Source of the DNA: Nageia nagi
Taxonomy: Eukaryota; Pinophyta
Assembly: GCA_050084985.1 (NCBI GenBank)
Contig: JBITNC010000002.1
Span: 26,102,001 to 26,166,000 of the forward strand
Direction of reading: 5' to 3'
Length of the DNA: 64,000 nt
Each line of letters starts with the position of its first letter. Within the stretch, counting starts at the first letter, position 1. The notes beneath the pieces were generated by a model. The model worked only from the letters and a program-made list of their open reading frames with translations. It ran no database searches and was not told where the DNA came from. Shown here piece after piece: positions 36,879 to 49,828 of this stretch. A program made the translations under genes and the position numbers.

Positions 36879-37900
36879 TCAACTTTGATTTTCATTATAA
36901 TCAGATAAGTTTTCTAAAGGAGAATCTTGTTGCCTCTTTTTAGGATTTACATGTTTCCATCCCTCATTCTGAATTTGCATAGCCAAGACATATTCCCTAT
37001 GATAATTACTTTCAACATTATCTTTTACAATGACTGAATCATCTGAAATAGGCATAAAATTATTGAAGTTCTCTATATCTAATAGAATCATATCAGATGC
37101 ACCAATGACCCTTTCATTAGCTACAGTTATCAAATTTAGGGATTCAAACACCACAATGAAGATATTTGTTGGATTTGAATGCTTCTCATGTGCTTTTTTC
37201 TTATCCTCCAATTCCTCTTATACTTTGTTGTTTGCATTCTTTGTAGTAATAAAATGGGTATCTATGATTTTAATAATTGCCTCATCGCTCAAGTTATTAT
37301 TTACTTCCAAGATTTCTCCATCTATAGATCCATTATCCTCATTGAACATAGCTTTCTTTAGCCTTTAGATTTTTATAGCTATGCATGATTTTATGTGATG
37401 ACCCATCTAGCTGCAACCTAAGCAGAGATAATTATTATCTTCATACCTTAGTTCTTGAATCCATTCGCCCAAGTCTAATTCAAGAGTTATTGATTTTGGG
37501 AGCTTCATCCCAATACACAAAACCTAGCTTCCACCATTCTTGATCCGACTTTAGTCATATAGTCTATAGTAATGAATTTGATGAAAGAGTTCATGATTCC
37601 TTCAAAAACAATTTGGTACCAAAAATCAAAGGGAAGGTGAGGCGAGGAGATCCAAATTGGGGCACACATTATCTTTTCCTTAAGGGGGTTAAAACCAATT
37701 TTCCACTTCTCTAAAAAAAGACCTCAAGTTTCGAAAAACCATGGGGAGCTTAGGACATAGTCCTAGTCTTTTGCATTTTCCAAAATAAACATCATATAAT
37801 CATTCAATATTGTAATAATTTGTATACTCACTTTGACCTTCCATTTGTACTTCACTCACCTTTGAACATCATCAATATTTAGTTTTGCCCCCTAAAGCTT
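36879..37900 (-). pseudogene. DUF4283/zinc-knuckle protein pseudogene (LINE ORF1-like)
   Basis: On the minus strand the DUF4283 core reads KWKIGFNPLKEKIMCAPIWI, then LPFDFWYQIVFEGIMNSFIK and FITIDYMTK (about 37710-37560). It continues in another frame with LPKSITLELDLGEWIQELRY (about 37510-37450), then a zinc knuckle C-L-G-C-S-stop-MGH-HIKSC (about 37432-37385) keeping CX2CX4HX4C spacing. The C-terminal frame 37211-36879 (110 codons) is open. Proteins of this build are encoded by ORF1 of plant L1-like LINEs and by related retroposed genes. Frameshifts and stops show it is dead. Confidence 0.75.
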
Positions 37901-38261
37901 CCCAACTAAGTTGAATTACCCTCTTTTTGTGATTAAATTAGTGATTTCAAAAGGAATGCACAATTTAAATCCACCATTAACTATAGTGGTTGGCTCTAAT
38001 GGTGGACCTGTATCCACACATGCCTCCTATGCAAAGAGACTTTATCAAGAATGATTCATAGTTTCCATATTATCTAACCATTGAAAATGCCCTTGAAAAC
38101 TATCACCATGCACCACTTTTGTGAAGGAGCTCCACCTTTCACCAAAAACTTGCTTGCCTATTTGAATTTCCTTTTTTTCCAGGTTATCCTTACCCAACTC
38201 AACGTCATTGCAAGAAGGTGTTAAGATCCATAAAAAATAATAAAATGTGATTTTTTGTTAT

Positions 38262-39095
38262 GTTATTTTTATGATTAATGCTATAATAGACATGTATGCT
38301 CAGTTTGGGAACATATAAAAGTGTTGTTTACTATTTGAAAAAATGCAACAGAGAGACATAATCTCATTGATTGCAATGATTACAAGATATATTTCCTAGA
38401 TTGGGCTTCGTAAGGAAGCTAAAAATCTTTTTAAGGAAATCAATAGAGAGACACATTATCATGGAATGAAATGATCATAGGATATGCATATAATGAGCAC
38501 GATTTAAAGATTCTTAGATATTATCAAAAAATGCAAAATTAATTACTTTCACACCAAATTCAATAATCGGTTTAAGTATTTTGGTTGTATGTGTAATTTT
38601 TACAACTTTAAAATGGGGCATGTACATTTATGGAAACATAATTATATATGGGTTTTATTTGCATGTAATTATGATAACAACCCTCATAGACATATATGAA
38701 AAATGTATGAGCATTAAGACAATAAGATTTTTGTTTTAAAAGATGCATTATGAATAAAAAATTGCATACCATGTAATGATTGCAAGGTATGCAAGGAATT
38801 ATTGTAGCAAGGAATCCATCAAACTATTTGAAGAAATAGAACATATAGTCATTAACTAGATGATATTACATTTGTTAGTGTATTATTTGCATGTAGCCAT
38901 GCAGGTATAGAGAAGGAGGGCCATCAATACTTCAAATACGTTAATAATTATTATCATATTATGTCTACAATGGAAAATTATACATATATGGTTGACCTTG
39001 TTGGTTGTGTTAATCATCTAGATGAAGCAAAGGAATTATAAAAATCATCCCAATAAAACCTAATATTGTAATGTGGATTTATTTGATGATGTACC
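38262..39095 (+). pseudogene. PLS-type pentatricopeptide repeat (PPR) pseudogene
   Basis: Readable pieces on the + strand: MINAIIDMYAQFGNI; KMQQRDIISLIAMITRYIS; LRKEAKNLFKEI; TLSWNEMIIGYAYNEHDLKI; DDITFVSVLFACSHAGIEKE; TMENYTYMVDLVGCVNHLDE; and KPNIVMW. These follow the order of P, L and S motifs and the E-motif entry of plant organelle RNA-editing PPR proteins (VSWN.MI.GYAQNG, TF..VL.ACSHAG, YACMVDLLGRAGHLDEA). In-frame stops and frameshifts occur throughout. The lack of introns is normal for the family, so retroposition cannot be told from decay in place. Confidence 0.75.
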
Positions 39096-39099
39096 TTAA

Positions 39100-41538
39100 T
39101 TTTATTATATCATTATTTCCTTCAATTTAAAAAAATGGTGGAGACTACTACATTTGAAGTGAACGGTGCCTATCAGAAGGTGCATAAGGAAAATATCCTT
39201 TAACTCAAGTAAACTTAATATGGAATCAAATCCATTGATATCTAGTCTAAAAGGATTATAAAATTCAAGCATGATTCAATAAGAACAACTACGATTAACA
39301 TAGATGTACCTCAATTTTATTTTATTACAATTTATCTTTTTTTATAAAATATTATTTATAATATGGAGTCCAATGCACTTTCTATAATTTAATTTTTACA
39401 ATGGTGTGTTATGCAAAAAATGATTTGAAAGGCATTAACTTTGCACCAGTATTCATGAGAGGAGTTTGATGATCCTAACTGTTCATATAGGTATTCTAGT
39501 AATTTATCTTTGCTTCTAATAGTTGTTGTATAAAATATGATGCAATTGGATTTTGCAACACATAATGGTGATTATTGTATGCAAATGTTAAGTTTGGAAA
39601 CATACATAAGGCCTATATATTGTTTGATAAAATATAGTAGAGATACACCATCTTATGGACTAATATGATTATAGGGATCAATTTCTAACACATCCATGTG
39701 CGAAAAAAATATTCCTAACCTTAATACTTTACAAAACCTCATTCAACTAAATAAGAAATACTATATTCTATTTTTTACCTCTTAGAAATGCTTTATCTTA
39801 GAATAATAGATGAGTTCAAATGGAGAAACTAGATGAATAATCCATACCAAAAATGTCCAAACTAATAAATTCACCTTTTCTAGTGTATTTTCAGCTTGTG
39901 ACATCTCAATCTCTCTATAAGAGGATGTTAAAATCCATTGAAAAATAGTAACAAGTGGTTTCACTCATATGCCATTGTGATAAATGTTTTGTATGCATGA
40001 GAATACAAAATAAATTATTTATTTCATATCCTAACCACCATTAAAATATCTAAAAGTTCATTTATATTTTTTAGGGCAAACTCCATCTTAGAGTATTCTA
40101 CGATGGTTTAAAATCATCGTAAAAAACATATTGTAAAAATCCTTTTATGGTGTAGTTATTTATTTGTTAATGGATTCACTTAAGTTATAATGAATTCACC
40201 TCCTCTACAACAAATTTTCCTATGATGAATTTGCCTCTATCTTAAGGAATTTGTCCATGTTGTGGATATTAATGCCTAACTAGGTGAACTTGCTTATAGT
40301 CATTTCTTTAACTAAAAATTAATTAAAATTATTTGAAAAATACATAAAAATTCAAATTAACAAAATATAAACTTATAGGTGCAAGAACATCATTAAATCT
40401 CTTTTAAAGGCGAATTTGATCATTATAATGTATGAAATCATAATCTTGAATGTTGGGATTTGTTTTCTTTTTGTATAAATAAATAAATTATTTCTAAACT
40501 CTCCCCTCTTTTATCCCCTTATCCTTCTTTATGAATTTTCTCCAATTGAGCTTTAGGGTAACCTTGTTGTAAATACCTAAATTTGATTTTTATATTTATT
40601 TAAATACCAAATTTAGGTATCTAAAATGATTTATTATTTGAATGGAATATTAATAAAGTAAATTCAAATTTCAAGAGATAAGGTTGATTCATCCAAATTA
40701 AAATTATATATTAGCTATAAATGGAAAAGCAAAAGTGAATTCAAATCATTGACCATTCTGATGATCAAACTATCATACAAATTGGTTGTAAACCCTAAAG
40801 GCTCTCAAAGATAATGAATATAAGATAAATTCATTGAATAATCATTTTGTGTATCTTTATACAAAGTCTAAAGTCATTCAATGCCTAAATAAATAATTTT
40901 AAGCCCTACCAAAGAAGTCAAACAGTAGAATTAAGTTATGAATATAATTTGATAGACCTCATAACTTTTGAAAATCTAAAAGCTTGTAGGAATTGAATTT
41001 CCATCAATCTTGATCTACTTGGAATATTACCATTAATCTTATTCCTAGGGGTTTTCAACCCTGAATAATTTATATGGTTTTGGGTCAAAGTTCCCAAGTT
41101 CGCTTCATCTTCAATTTGTCCATTTCAAATACTAATGTATGTTTTAAGTTATTATTTAATTTCCTTATTAGTTTTGGTCACTAACATATGAGAAAAGCTT
41201 AATCATCATCAAGGTTACCCCTTGCCCCCTTAAATATTCAAGGCAAGCATTAAAACCCCTTTAAAACCCTAGTTTGTATGAATCATTTAAGAGAAATTGG
41301 AAGCTTAAGAGAAATGGAAAAGCTTTTATTAGGGATTAGATAATTTCAAATAAGGTATGCAATTATTATTTTTTACATTTCATATTGAAGTATTATAGAT
41401 CTAGGACTATTATCTGCTTTACTTCAATTTGACTTAAATCTCTTATGTACCTTAAATATGAAAGCATGTCATATTGGTATATCATTTGTCATATTATATA
41501 TTTATTTTTTATTCATAGATAAAATCATATCAAGTAAT
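39100..41538. other. AT-rich stretch, one perfect hairpin
   Basis: No coding was recognised. A perfect 13 bp inverted repeat (ATACCTAAATTTG at 40573-40585 and its complement at 40608-40620) with a 22-base loop is the clearest structure. A smaller palindrome (TACGATG..CATCGTA) lies near 40107-40132. Confidence 0.5.
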
Positions 41539-42024
41539 TGAGAGAATTGAACTATAACGAGAACAATCCTAAACTACCAAGATCACATGAAAGCTCACAA
41601 TACACATCTAACAATCTCACAAAGTAACTCAAGATGTAAAGTGGTTCCTCCAACTAAGAGTACATCTACTAACTAGATATTTACTTCAATCACAAATACA
41701 ACTCTCTTACAAGCCTCCTACTCTTTTCTCCTAACCACTATCCTATAGCATAACTTTACTCCGTAATTGGTGTAATCACAAAGAGGAAGCATTCTATTTA
41801 TAGGCCAAAACCTCTTTTTGGGTCACCCTTTTATCCAAGGTATAAAAGTACGACATGTAAATCCTTTTGCCCAAGGGGCATGCTCATGACATGGAGTGTA
41901 GGACAAGTTACATTATCATATTCACTTAAATACTTAAGGTATCAAATGATACCCTTAAGTATTAGTGAATTTACATAGAAGATTGAATACAAACCTTTAC
42001 AATAATGCATTATACATTCCAACA
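41539..42024 (-). repeat. Copia B 3' LTR
   Basis: 486 bp. On the minus strand it starts TGTTGGAATG and ends AATTCTCTCA. A TATA box (CTATAAATAG, reverse complement of 41794-41804) and a 24 bp-stem palindrome (41920-41970) near the U3 start are visible. Confidence 0.9.
41920..41970 (-). promoter_or_regulatory. U3 palindrome of copia B LTR
   Basis: ATTCACTTAAATACTTAAGG.. pairs with its near-complement ..CCTTAAGTATTAGTGAAT with only a three-base centre. A similar palindrome lies at the same distance from the U3 start in element C (53188-53237), although the bases differ. Confidence 0.6.
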
Positions 42025-42494
42025 CTCCCCCTTAATACAATATTGGATAGAGCGAGTAAGAGAGAAGAAGAAGAGAAAGTAAGAGAGTTCTCCACCAAAT
42101 AGATACAATGGAGATGAGAACTTTTTACATGTTTGTGAAGTAAGAAAGATCTAGTTTGAGACTCACTACTTTGTCAAATACAATCATTAACCATAATTAG
42201 TTTCAATGTTTATGAAGTAATCATCCAACTAGAAGTCATGAAGAGTCTCTAAGAGCCTACATACCTGAGGTAAGTAACCTGCAATCTCAAAGGAACATGT
42301 AATTCATAAGTAACACAAATAACAAGATCAGTTAGATGCATCATATTTATGTCAACAAAGATAGATGAATCACACAAATACCATCATGAACTGATAAATG
42401 GTGCACTATAAGTCATCATGAAAATGCCATGCCAAAAACTCATCATCACCTACTGTATATAAAACATTTGTTGATTATTATTACAAAATAAAGT

Positions 42495-42750
42495 AAGCAC
42501 ATATGAGTTCCTCGCATATGGATAACTGAACAGACACATAAGAGTTCCTCACATATGGATAACTGAATAGTTTTAGATTGATCAAAAAATAAAGTATGCA
42601 CATATGAGTTTTTCACATATGGATAACTAAATAGTGCCAAAAGACACATAAGAGTTCTTCTCACATGGATAACTAAATAGTGCAAGATTGATCAATTTAT
42701 ACAATAAGCTCCTCATGCAAAGCAAACTTACCATGAAGGTGTATAATAAA
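42495..42750 (-). repeat. 3' UTR tandem stem-loop units of copia B
   Basis: On the minus strand one unit with TTCATGGTAAGTTTGCTTTGCATG (reverse complement of about 42707-42740) is followed by four units of the form AGTTATCC..TGTGAG.AGAACT. They correspond to the array in element C, and each keeps an AGTT..AACT pairing. The stems are shorter and less regular than in C. Confidence 0.6.
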
Positions 42751-42825
42751 ATCAACACTATACAGTATAAAATCCTCCTAGAGGTGAAATTGTCATCACA
42801 AACATGAATTCAAACTTCACTTCCC

Positions 42826-45800
42826 CTTGAGGGTAACTTCACCAATCTAATAGCATCCTTAAGCTTACACAATTGAACTTCTATGAGGGGCTTGGTGAAA
42901 AACTTAATGGAGTTCAAGGTGGATGGATAATACTCTAGGTGTATGATGCCATCAAGAACCTTCTCCCTAACAAAATAGGCATGGATTTCCACATATTTTA
43001 TTCTTCGATAGAACACTGGATTCTTAGCCAAAGAAATAACTAATTAATTATCTGAAGAGATCAAAGATGAGCCACCTTATTCATACCTAATTTCTTTTAG
43101 AAGATGCCTTAGCCAAATGGCTTCTTGGGTTGCAACAGACATGGCACAATATTTAGCTTCTATGGTGGAAAGAGAAATAATAGGTTGCTTCTTGAAAGCC
43201 CAAGAGATAGCACTTGAACCAATGCTAAACACATACATAGAGGTTGACTTCCTATCATCTCTATCTTCCCCATAGTTAGAATCAGAGAATCCAAAGAGAA
43301 TAGATGAGGGCAACTTGAAATACTTGAGAGCAAGATCCTTAATCCTTGCAACATACCTTAAGATTTGCTTAACATCATTAAGGTGCTTAACATATAGTTT
43401 TTGCATGAATCATGCTATCAGATTCATTACAAAGGTAATGTATAGCTTGGATATAGTCAAATATAAAAGACTACTAATTTATTACCTGTAATTTGTAGCA
43501 TCAGCTAACTGAGAGTTGGTGCTTAGAGAAATAGTGATTCTAGGAGAGATTGGGATTGTAGTATATCTAAACTCCTACATTCCAAAGATGTCTGATATAT
43601 ACTTAGATTAATTGAGGTAAGTACAATCCTTGTATTGATACACTTGCATTACAAGATAATAGTGTAAGAGACCAAGATCATTCATTTCAAATGTTACCTT
43701 AAGTTTGGATATGCACTCTTGAATGATTTCATCATTATTTTCAGTAATCAAAAGATCATCCACATAAAAGAGAATCAAGGCCATGTCTTTTTCTTGATTG
43801 AGCACATATAGATTAGAGTTAGAAAAACACTTAAAGAATCCAATGTATGTAAAGTACCCTAAAATCTTTTTGTACCAGGCTCGAGGTGCTTGCTTAAGTC
43901 CATACAAAGACTTCTTTAGCTTACACACAAAGGACTCTTTACCTTCCATAATAAACCCTTCTGGTTGATTCATGAAGATTTACACATCCAAGTCACCATT
44001 GAGAAATGTACTCTTGACATCAAGTTGAAAAAATTTTCATCTTTGAGCTATAGAAAGAGTAAAAATAACTCTCATAGTAGGCATCTTTACCATGTGAGCA
44101 AAGTTTTCCTCATAATCTACACCATATTTTTGAGTAAAACTTTTAGCTGCTAACCTTACCTTGTATTTCTCAATATCTCCAATTGAATTGAATTTAACCT
44201 TATAGATCCATTTATTACTAATCACATTCTTATCATTGGGATAAGGAACCAAGTACCAAGTTTTATTTTTCATAAGCACCTCATACTCCACTTTCATGGC
44301 TTCCATCTAGAACTCATGCTTAGAAGCTTCTTTGAAGGTTGAGGGATCATGGTTGTTGTCAATCTTAGAAATTAAGGATTTTTTCAAAGTCATGCTCCTT
44401 GTTACCCTTTGTGTTGGAGAATTTTATTCCTATGGTGACTTGTCTATATCAATATCCAACTAGCTAGGATCAACTAAAGAGTCCTCTGGATCATCAACAT
44501 TTTCATTTGAAGCAAATTCTTAAGGAAGTTCATTGAACTTTACATCCTTTGAAATGAATATTATTTTATAGGTTGAAGAGTAAAGCCTGTATCTTCTATG
44601 TTGACTGTCATAACCCATAATGATGCTTTTTTCAACTCTTTTATCCAACTTCTTTCTTTTCTTAGAAATAATGTAAGAGAAAGCTTCATAACCAAACACC
44701 CTAAGGTGAGAAATGTTAGGTTTTCTTTCTGAGCATGCCTTAAAAAGAATTTTTCTCTAAACAACTTTTATGAGAAACCTATTCAAGGTGTAAATAGTAG
44801 TGCTCATAGCTTAACCCCATAAGAATTTAGGAAGATTACCCAACATGCATCTAGCCATCTCCATAATTATTGTATTTTTTCTTTTGGCAACACCATTCTG
44901 TTAAAGAGTGTATGGAATTGTAAACTACCTCTTGATTCCATACTTAGCACAATAGTCATTGAACTCATTATTGTTATATTCTCCCCCATTATCTGATCTT
45001 AACATCTTGATTTTAAGGTTAGACTAATTTTTAACAAAGGCCTTAAAAACTTTAAAACTTTCAAAGTTTTGATCTTTGTGCTCAAGTAGATACCTAAAGG
45101 TCATCCTACTAAAGTAATCAATGAAGGTCAAGCCATAAGATTCTTCTCCAAGTGACTTAGTCTAAAATGGACTCATCAAATCTGAATGCACAAGTTGAAG
45201 AGTTTGAGATGCTCTTATTGCTTTATCTTTTTCAAACTTTTATCTATGCATGTTGCTAAGAATGCACTTTTTGCATAGACCAACTGAAAAATAAATTGAA
45301 AGCAAACCTTTCACAAGTTCATGATCTTTCATGACTTGAATACTCTTATGGTTAAGGTACCCTAAATGATGATGCCAAAGATTACCTTTAGAACACATAT
45401 TAGAAGCAAGAGATATCTTTGATGGTACTTGATCCATAATGTGAAGGTTATCTTTCACTGATCCTTTAACCAAAGTGGCAAGTCCTTTCTTAATGCACCA
45501 GAATTGAGAGTCAAACTCAAAAGTGTACCCTTTTCTAGCAACTTAGATCATAGAAAGAAGGTTCATCCTTAACTTAAGAACATAGAAAAGATTTTCAAGA
45601 ACCTTTCTATGAATTAATACATTTCTAGTTCCTTGGATTTCAAGGGTAGAGTTATCACCTATCATAATTGCATCCTTATTATACTTGTGAAAGTTCTTAA
45701 ACTTTTTCTTTTTAAAGCATAGGTGATTAGTGCAACTAGAGTCAATAATACATTCAGATGAAAAATTACGAGACATGGAGTAGAGTACCAGCATGAGTAT

Positions 45801-45850
45801 TCATCTTTCCTTTATAGTTATTTACATTTTCATTAACTTTGTACTTTTTC
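42826..45850 (-). pseudogene. Copia B pol (protease, integrase, RT, RNase H), broken
   Basis: Minus-strand pieces in order. 45543-45794: protease region, IIDSSCTNHLCFKKKKFKNF, with DSS in place of DSG. 45240-45473: GAG-pre-integrase, LWHHHLGYLNHKSIQVMKD. About 44561-45230: integrase core and C-terminus, with stops. 44037-44306: RT start, NKWIYKVKFN and KYGVDYEENFA. 43608-43973: RT palm with intact YVDDLLI, preceded by KSLYGLKQAPRAWY. 43077-43406: connection and RNase H, FSDSNYGEDRDDRKSTSMYV. 42810-43031: RNase H end and C-terminal tail ending LPSRGSEV. Stops and frameshifts separate the pieces. It is the best preserved pol in the window. Confidence 0.9.
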
Positions 45851-45869
45851 TCTTTTTTTTGTAACAATA

Positions 45870-46770
45870 AACTTCTTTGTGACCTTGAATGCCATAATAG
45901 TTACAATTGCCATTAAACTTTTCCTTAGGATAAGGAGTGTTTACTTTACCTTTTTTATCTCTTTACTTAAAATGATTATTGTTACCATTGTTCTTATTGT
46001 TGTGGTTGTTATTTCTATTGTTCCTATTGCTATTGTAGCCATTGCGTCTTTTCTCAAACCTTTTGGAGGAAGAAGGGTAAGATTTTTTTGATGGTTGAAC
46101 TTCTTCTTGAAAGGAGTTTTGGTTGCTCCAAGAGCAATGTTATTATCTTTAAGAGCAAAAATCAACCTTTTATTGTTAAAGATTTTCTTATGCTTCAATA
46201 GGTGCCTTGAAAGGTTTTCAAGGGAGATAACTTCTTCTTCATCATCAAGCTTTGTTTCCATAACTATTATAAAGTTTCCAAACTTTAAAGAGAAGCCTTG
46301 AAGAATGATGAAATCCATGAACTCATTATTGATCTAATTGCACCCATAAGCAACAAGTTAGGTCCTTAGATCAATAATTTTATTCAAGTAGATAGCCATA
46401 TTTTCATCTTCTCCTTAACGATATTGAAGCAAATTTTAGAGAATGGTAAACCTTTTTGAAAAGTTTGAACCAAAGTAGATTTTTTTTAACTTATCCCATG
46501 CTTCTTTTGCTGAGGTTGAAGAGGATATCATCAGGAGCACATCATCTAAAACTACACAATAAATCATGGAGGTTGCCAACTCATTCTTTGTGTTGTAAGC
46601 CTTTAGTACCTTCTCATCTGTAGGAGGTATAAATTTCTCATTCACTATTTGCCATAGCTTCCTTGCCTACAATTCGGCTCTCATCCAAAGTTCTCAAATT
46701 CCATAGTTGTAACCATCAAGAATGTGTTTGGGTAAAAAGGATTATGTTATTTGCTACATAAAAATGTGAA
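45870..46770 (-). pseudogene. Copia B gag, broken
   Basis: Pieces at 46436-46645 (KNELATSMIYCVVLDDVLLM) and 45941-46318 (FIILQGFSLKFGNFIIVMET and DDEEEVISLENLSRHLLKH) align with gag of element C. The zinc knuckle reads CNYYGIQGHKEVYC, with the second Cys replaced by Tyr. The N-terminus (about 46770-46650) carries several stops. A TAA between LRT and LVA falls at the same position as a TAA in element C. Confidence 0.85.
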
Positions 46771-49700
46771 ATAATAAGCATGTGATTTCAATAATCAACA
46801 TTAAATATTAAGTTTTAACCAAGTAAATACTACATGTTACATTTAACACTAAAGATATGCTTGATTTGATTTACAAGTACAAATGTACAATTCAAATAAT
46901 ACCTATGTACCCAAATACATTTCTCATCTCAAGAATCGTAGATGTAGAGTGACAATGTTGAGGCTTATTTTTTTTTCTAAAATTAGGCCTTCACTTGGAT
47001 GCCCACACAAGAGGAGCCTAAGTACTACCAATCTTCAACTAGTTCCCCTTGGGCAGTAATATACTCTTACAAGGAGAAGTACTAGCTATTTTCAAAGGTT
47101 TCGATATTTATTGGATTAGCTAAATTATTAATCTTGATTAGGTTTCAAGTTTTCCTCTTAGGTTATCATGATAATTCTTGAATGGACATGCAAACATGTG
47201 GTATCACTACACACATTCTTGTCCACCTAATAGAGTTATGTCTAGACCAACAGAGGACTTAGGGGCAATTAAGAAGTACGAACTTTTCACCACTTGGAAC
47301 GTCAAACTTAAAGGTTCTAGTCTTCTTGTCCTCACCTCATGGCTCCCCAAACAAGTCATATTACGAAATGTACATGCAGATGTGTTCATTTTAGGGGGTT
47401 GCTCATTTCAATATTTGCATTAGCAAATAAATCAAAGTGCGAAACATGAAATAATAAAAAAAATAAGTAAAAACATCATCCACTAATAACTTAAAACCTA
47501 AGTGTCCAATGGATTTTGTTTACTAACCCTTAAAAGACATCTTTACATCATATTTTATTTTGCACAAGTCCATTCCATACTTTTGCATAAAGATAAATAC
47601 TCAACATGCATTCTTAAGTCATAAGCATGCATCTTAAAAAAAAATTTAAATCCTTGAGCATGCATTAAAAAATATTATGCTTTAAGCATTAAAAAAATGC
47701 ATTATTCACATAGCTTTAAAAATTTCAGTAAGAATGCATCATTCTAATAAATTAAGTAAGAAGCATGCACTATTTTACTTAAGGATTAAGTAGGAAGCAT
47801 GCATCAATCTATAATTTAAAAACTTAAGTAAGCATGCATTATAAGTAAAAGATTTACCATGCAAAATCTAGATAAAATTTAAGTAAGAAATTTATACAAA
47901 TTCCCTCCTTTTTACTTAAAGTTTTATCCCTAAAGATAACATACTAGCTTTACCTTAGAAATTTAACTAAGGAAATAAAACTACTTACATGCTAAAAAAT
48001 TATCTTCTAAGTATGCATTCATTCCAATATTTTTAAGTAAATACAAAATAATTACCCTTTTTACTTAAAAATACCATACCATTCCCCACCTTTTGCTTAT
48101 AAAAAAGTTTAAGGCAACAAGGAATAATAGACACTTAAAAAAAAAAATCTTTAGTAAGAAAGTGTCAAGTTTACACTAAAAATTATCATTTTTTTTAAGT
48201 AAATAGCCATACTTAGAAGTATTTATCAAAAAAATTATGCTCCTAAAAAATTATTTTTATATTTGCCATATTTCTCTAAAGAATAGGAGAGCATTTAAGA
48301 GCAGTGATGAATTTTTGACCATTTACTTACTCTAAAGTAATGTAATCATGACAATGCTTTAATTTTGGAGTATAAGTGTTTCTAAGTGCATTTAATAATG
48401 GAATGGTTTGCAAGCAAGCAAAGAATATTAAATGCCCTTCAAAAGGAGTATACATTTACTTTGAGGTTCATTTAATAGAAAAAAAATAACTTACAGACAA
48501 CAATAATAAAACTTGAATGCACCAACCAAAAAGTTAAATGAGAGCATCCTTTTTTTTTTAATTAAAAAACTCTATGCCTAACAAGGAGGGAGAGAACAAA
48601 ACAAATCAACAACAAAAATAGAATGGAGCCACACAAGAATGAAGGAAAGAAGGGTTTTGCATAGGAAGGATTGTGCACAAGCAAAGAAGAAGGGCCATGA
48701 GCTGGGAGAGTGGCGAGAAGAGCCACGCAGACGGTGGATGGTTTGGGAGGGTTAAGGGGATGCGAGTGGGTAGGGAGGTCGGTAAGAACAGACCACAGAG
48801 TGCAACAAATAGATGGTGGGTAGAGGAGAGAGATTAGGGAGGTCATAGTATGAGGGGTCAATGCGATGGAGGTAGTAGGTGATGGCTGAGGAGTAGTCAC
48901 AAGGAGTGTGAGAAGCTAGAAGTGGTGCATGCCAGGAGGATTGGAAGCTTACAAATGATGGAGGAGGCCACATGAGAGGAGGAAGCGATAGTGAGGGTGG
49001 CCATGAGGTCACGATATGATACCAATGGTAACAACACTTTTACCCTCCCAAACCAGTGGTGCAACGGTGGCAGTTAGCACGATGATGCTGAGGAGGCAAT
49101 AGGAGCCACAAGTTAACAATTTTTTTTTCTTTTTTTAGTAAACATAAAAAAGGGGCCGCCCAAATATTTAAAATATAAATATATAAAGTTTTTTTTTTTT
49201 AAAAAGTCAACCAACAAGTTTTGTAGATATTAAATTTAAAAACATAATTTAAAAAAAAAATCTCAACCAACAAGTTTTATAGATATTAAATTTGAAAACA
49301 TAATTTTCTCTCCCCCCCCCCCCCTTTTTTTTTAAAAAAATTGTATTTTACAACTAAAAAAAATTTAAACGACTCTATATATTTTGTTTAATACCATATT
49401 AATGTAAAAAATGCTCTCAAAGAGTAAACTAAATGTAAAGATAAATAAGCTTTACTAAGAAAATTGGAAGCCCCCCCTTTACAAAATTTTAAAATGGCTT
49501 AGTGAGAAAAGTGCAATTTTTAATATACTAAATGCATTTATCAATATGCTCATTAGAGGTTAGTATAAAGCAAATGCAACATATTACTATTTTAGCCATG
49601 TTTTGCAAAAAGAAATTAACTAACATATAACTCAAAATATGTTAGTATTATTAGCAAAATAAGCCAAAAATAAAAAAAAAATGAAGGACATTTTATGAAG

Positions 49701-49810
49701 GAGGTTATACCTTCTTTTAAATTTACCTCACAATGAAGAATAGGTTTAAGAATGAAGACCTTCTAGTTGAAGATGAGTCTCCAAACCAAGGATGTGAAGA
49801 GGAGCCTCTA
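46771..49810 (-). other. Long untranslated leader of copia B
   Basis: About 3 kb between primer site and gag. Its middle (47160-47400) is clearly homologous to 56940-57180 of element C. It also holds AAGCATGCAT-rich AT sequence and, at 48560-49020, a stretch that is C/T-rich on the coding strand and open in two frames. Those frames have biased composition and no recognised domain. Confidence 0.7.
49207..49306. repeat. 44 bp direct repeat, period 56
   Basis: TCAACCAACAAGTTTT.TAGA... occurs at 49207-49250 and 49263-49306 with two differences. It is followed by a C14/T9 homopolymer run at about 49311-49333. Confidence 0.85.
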
Positions 49811-49814
49811 AGAT

Positions 49815-49826
49815 GCTCTGATACCA
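49815..49826 (-). other. Copia B primer binding site
   Basis: The minus strand reads TGGTATCAGAGC, a perfect initiator-Met tRNA primer site, two bases inside the 5' LTR. Confidence 0.9.
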
Positions 49827-49828
49827 AA

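Noticed and set aside
48562-49012. Overlapping minus-strand frames of 86-112 codons
   Set aside because: Same compositional effect on the coding strand of element B's leader; no family recognised.
49311-49333. C14/T9 homopolymer as a regulatory tract
   Set aside because: Length of such runs is error-prone in assemblies and nothing around it suggests function.
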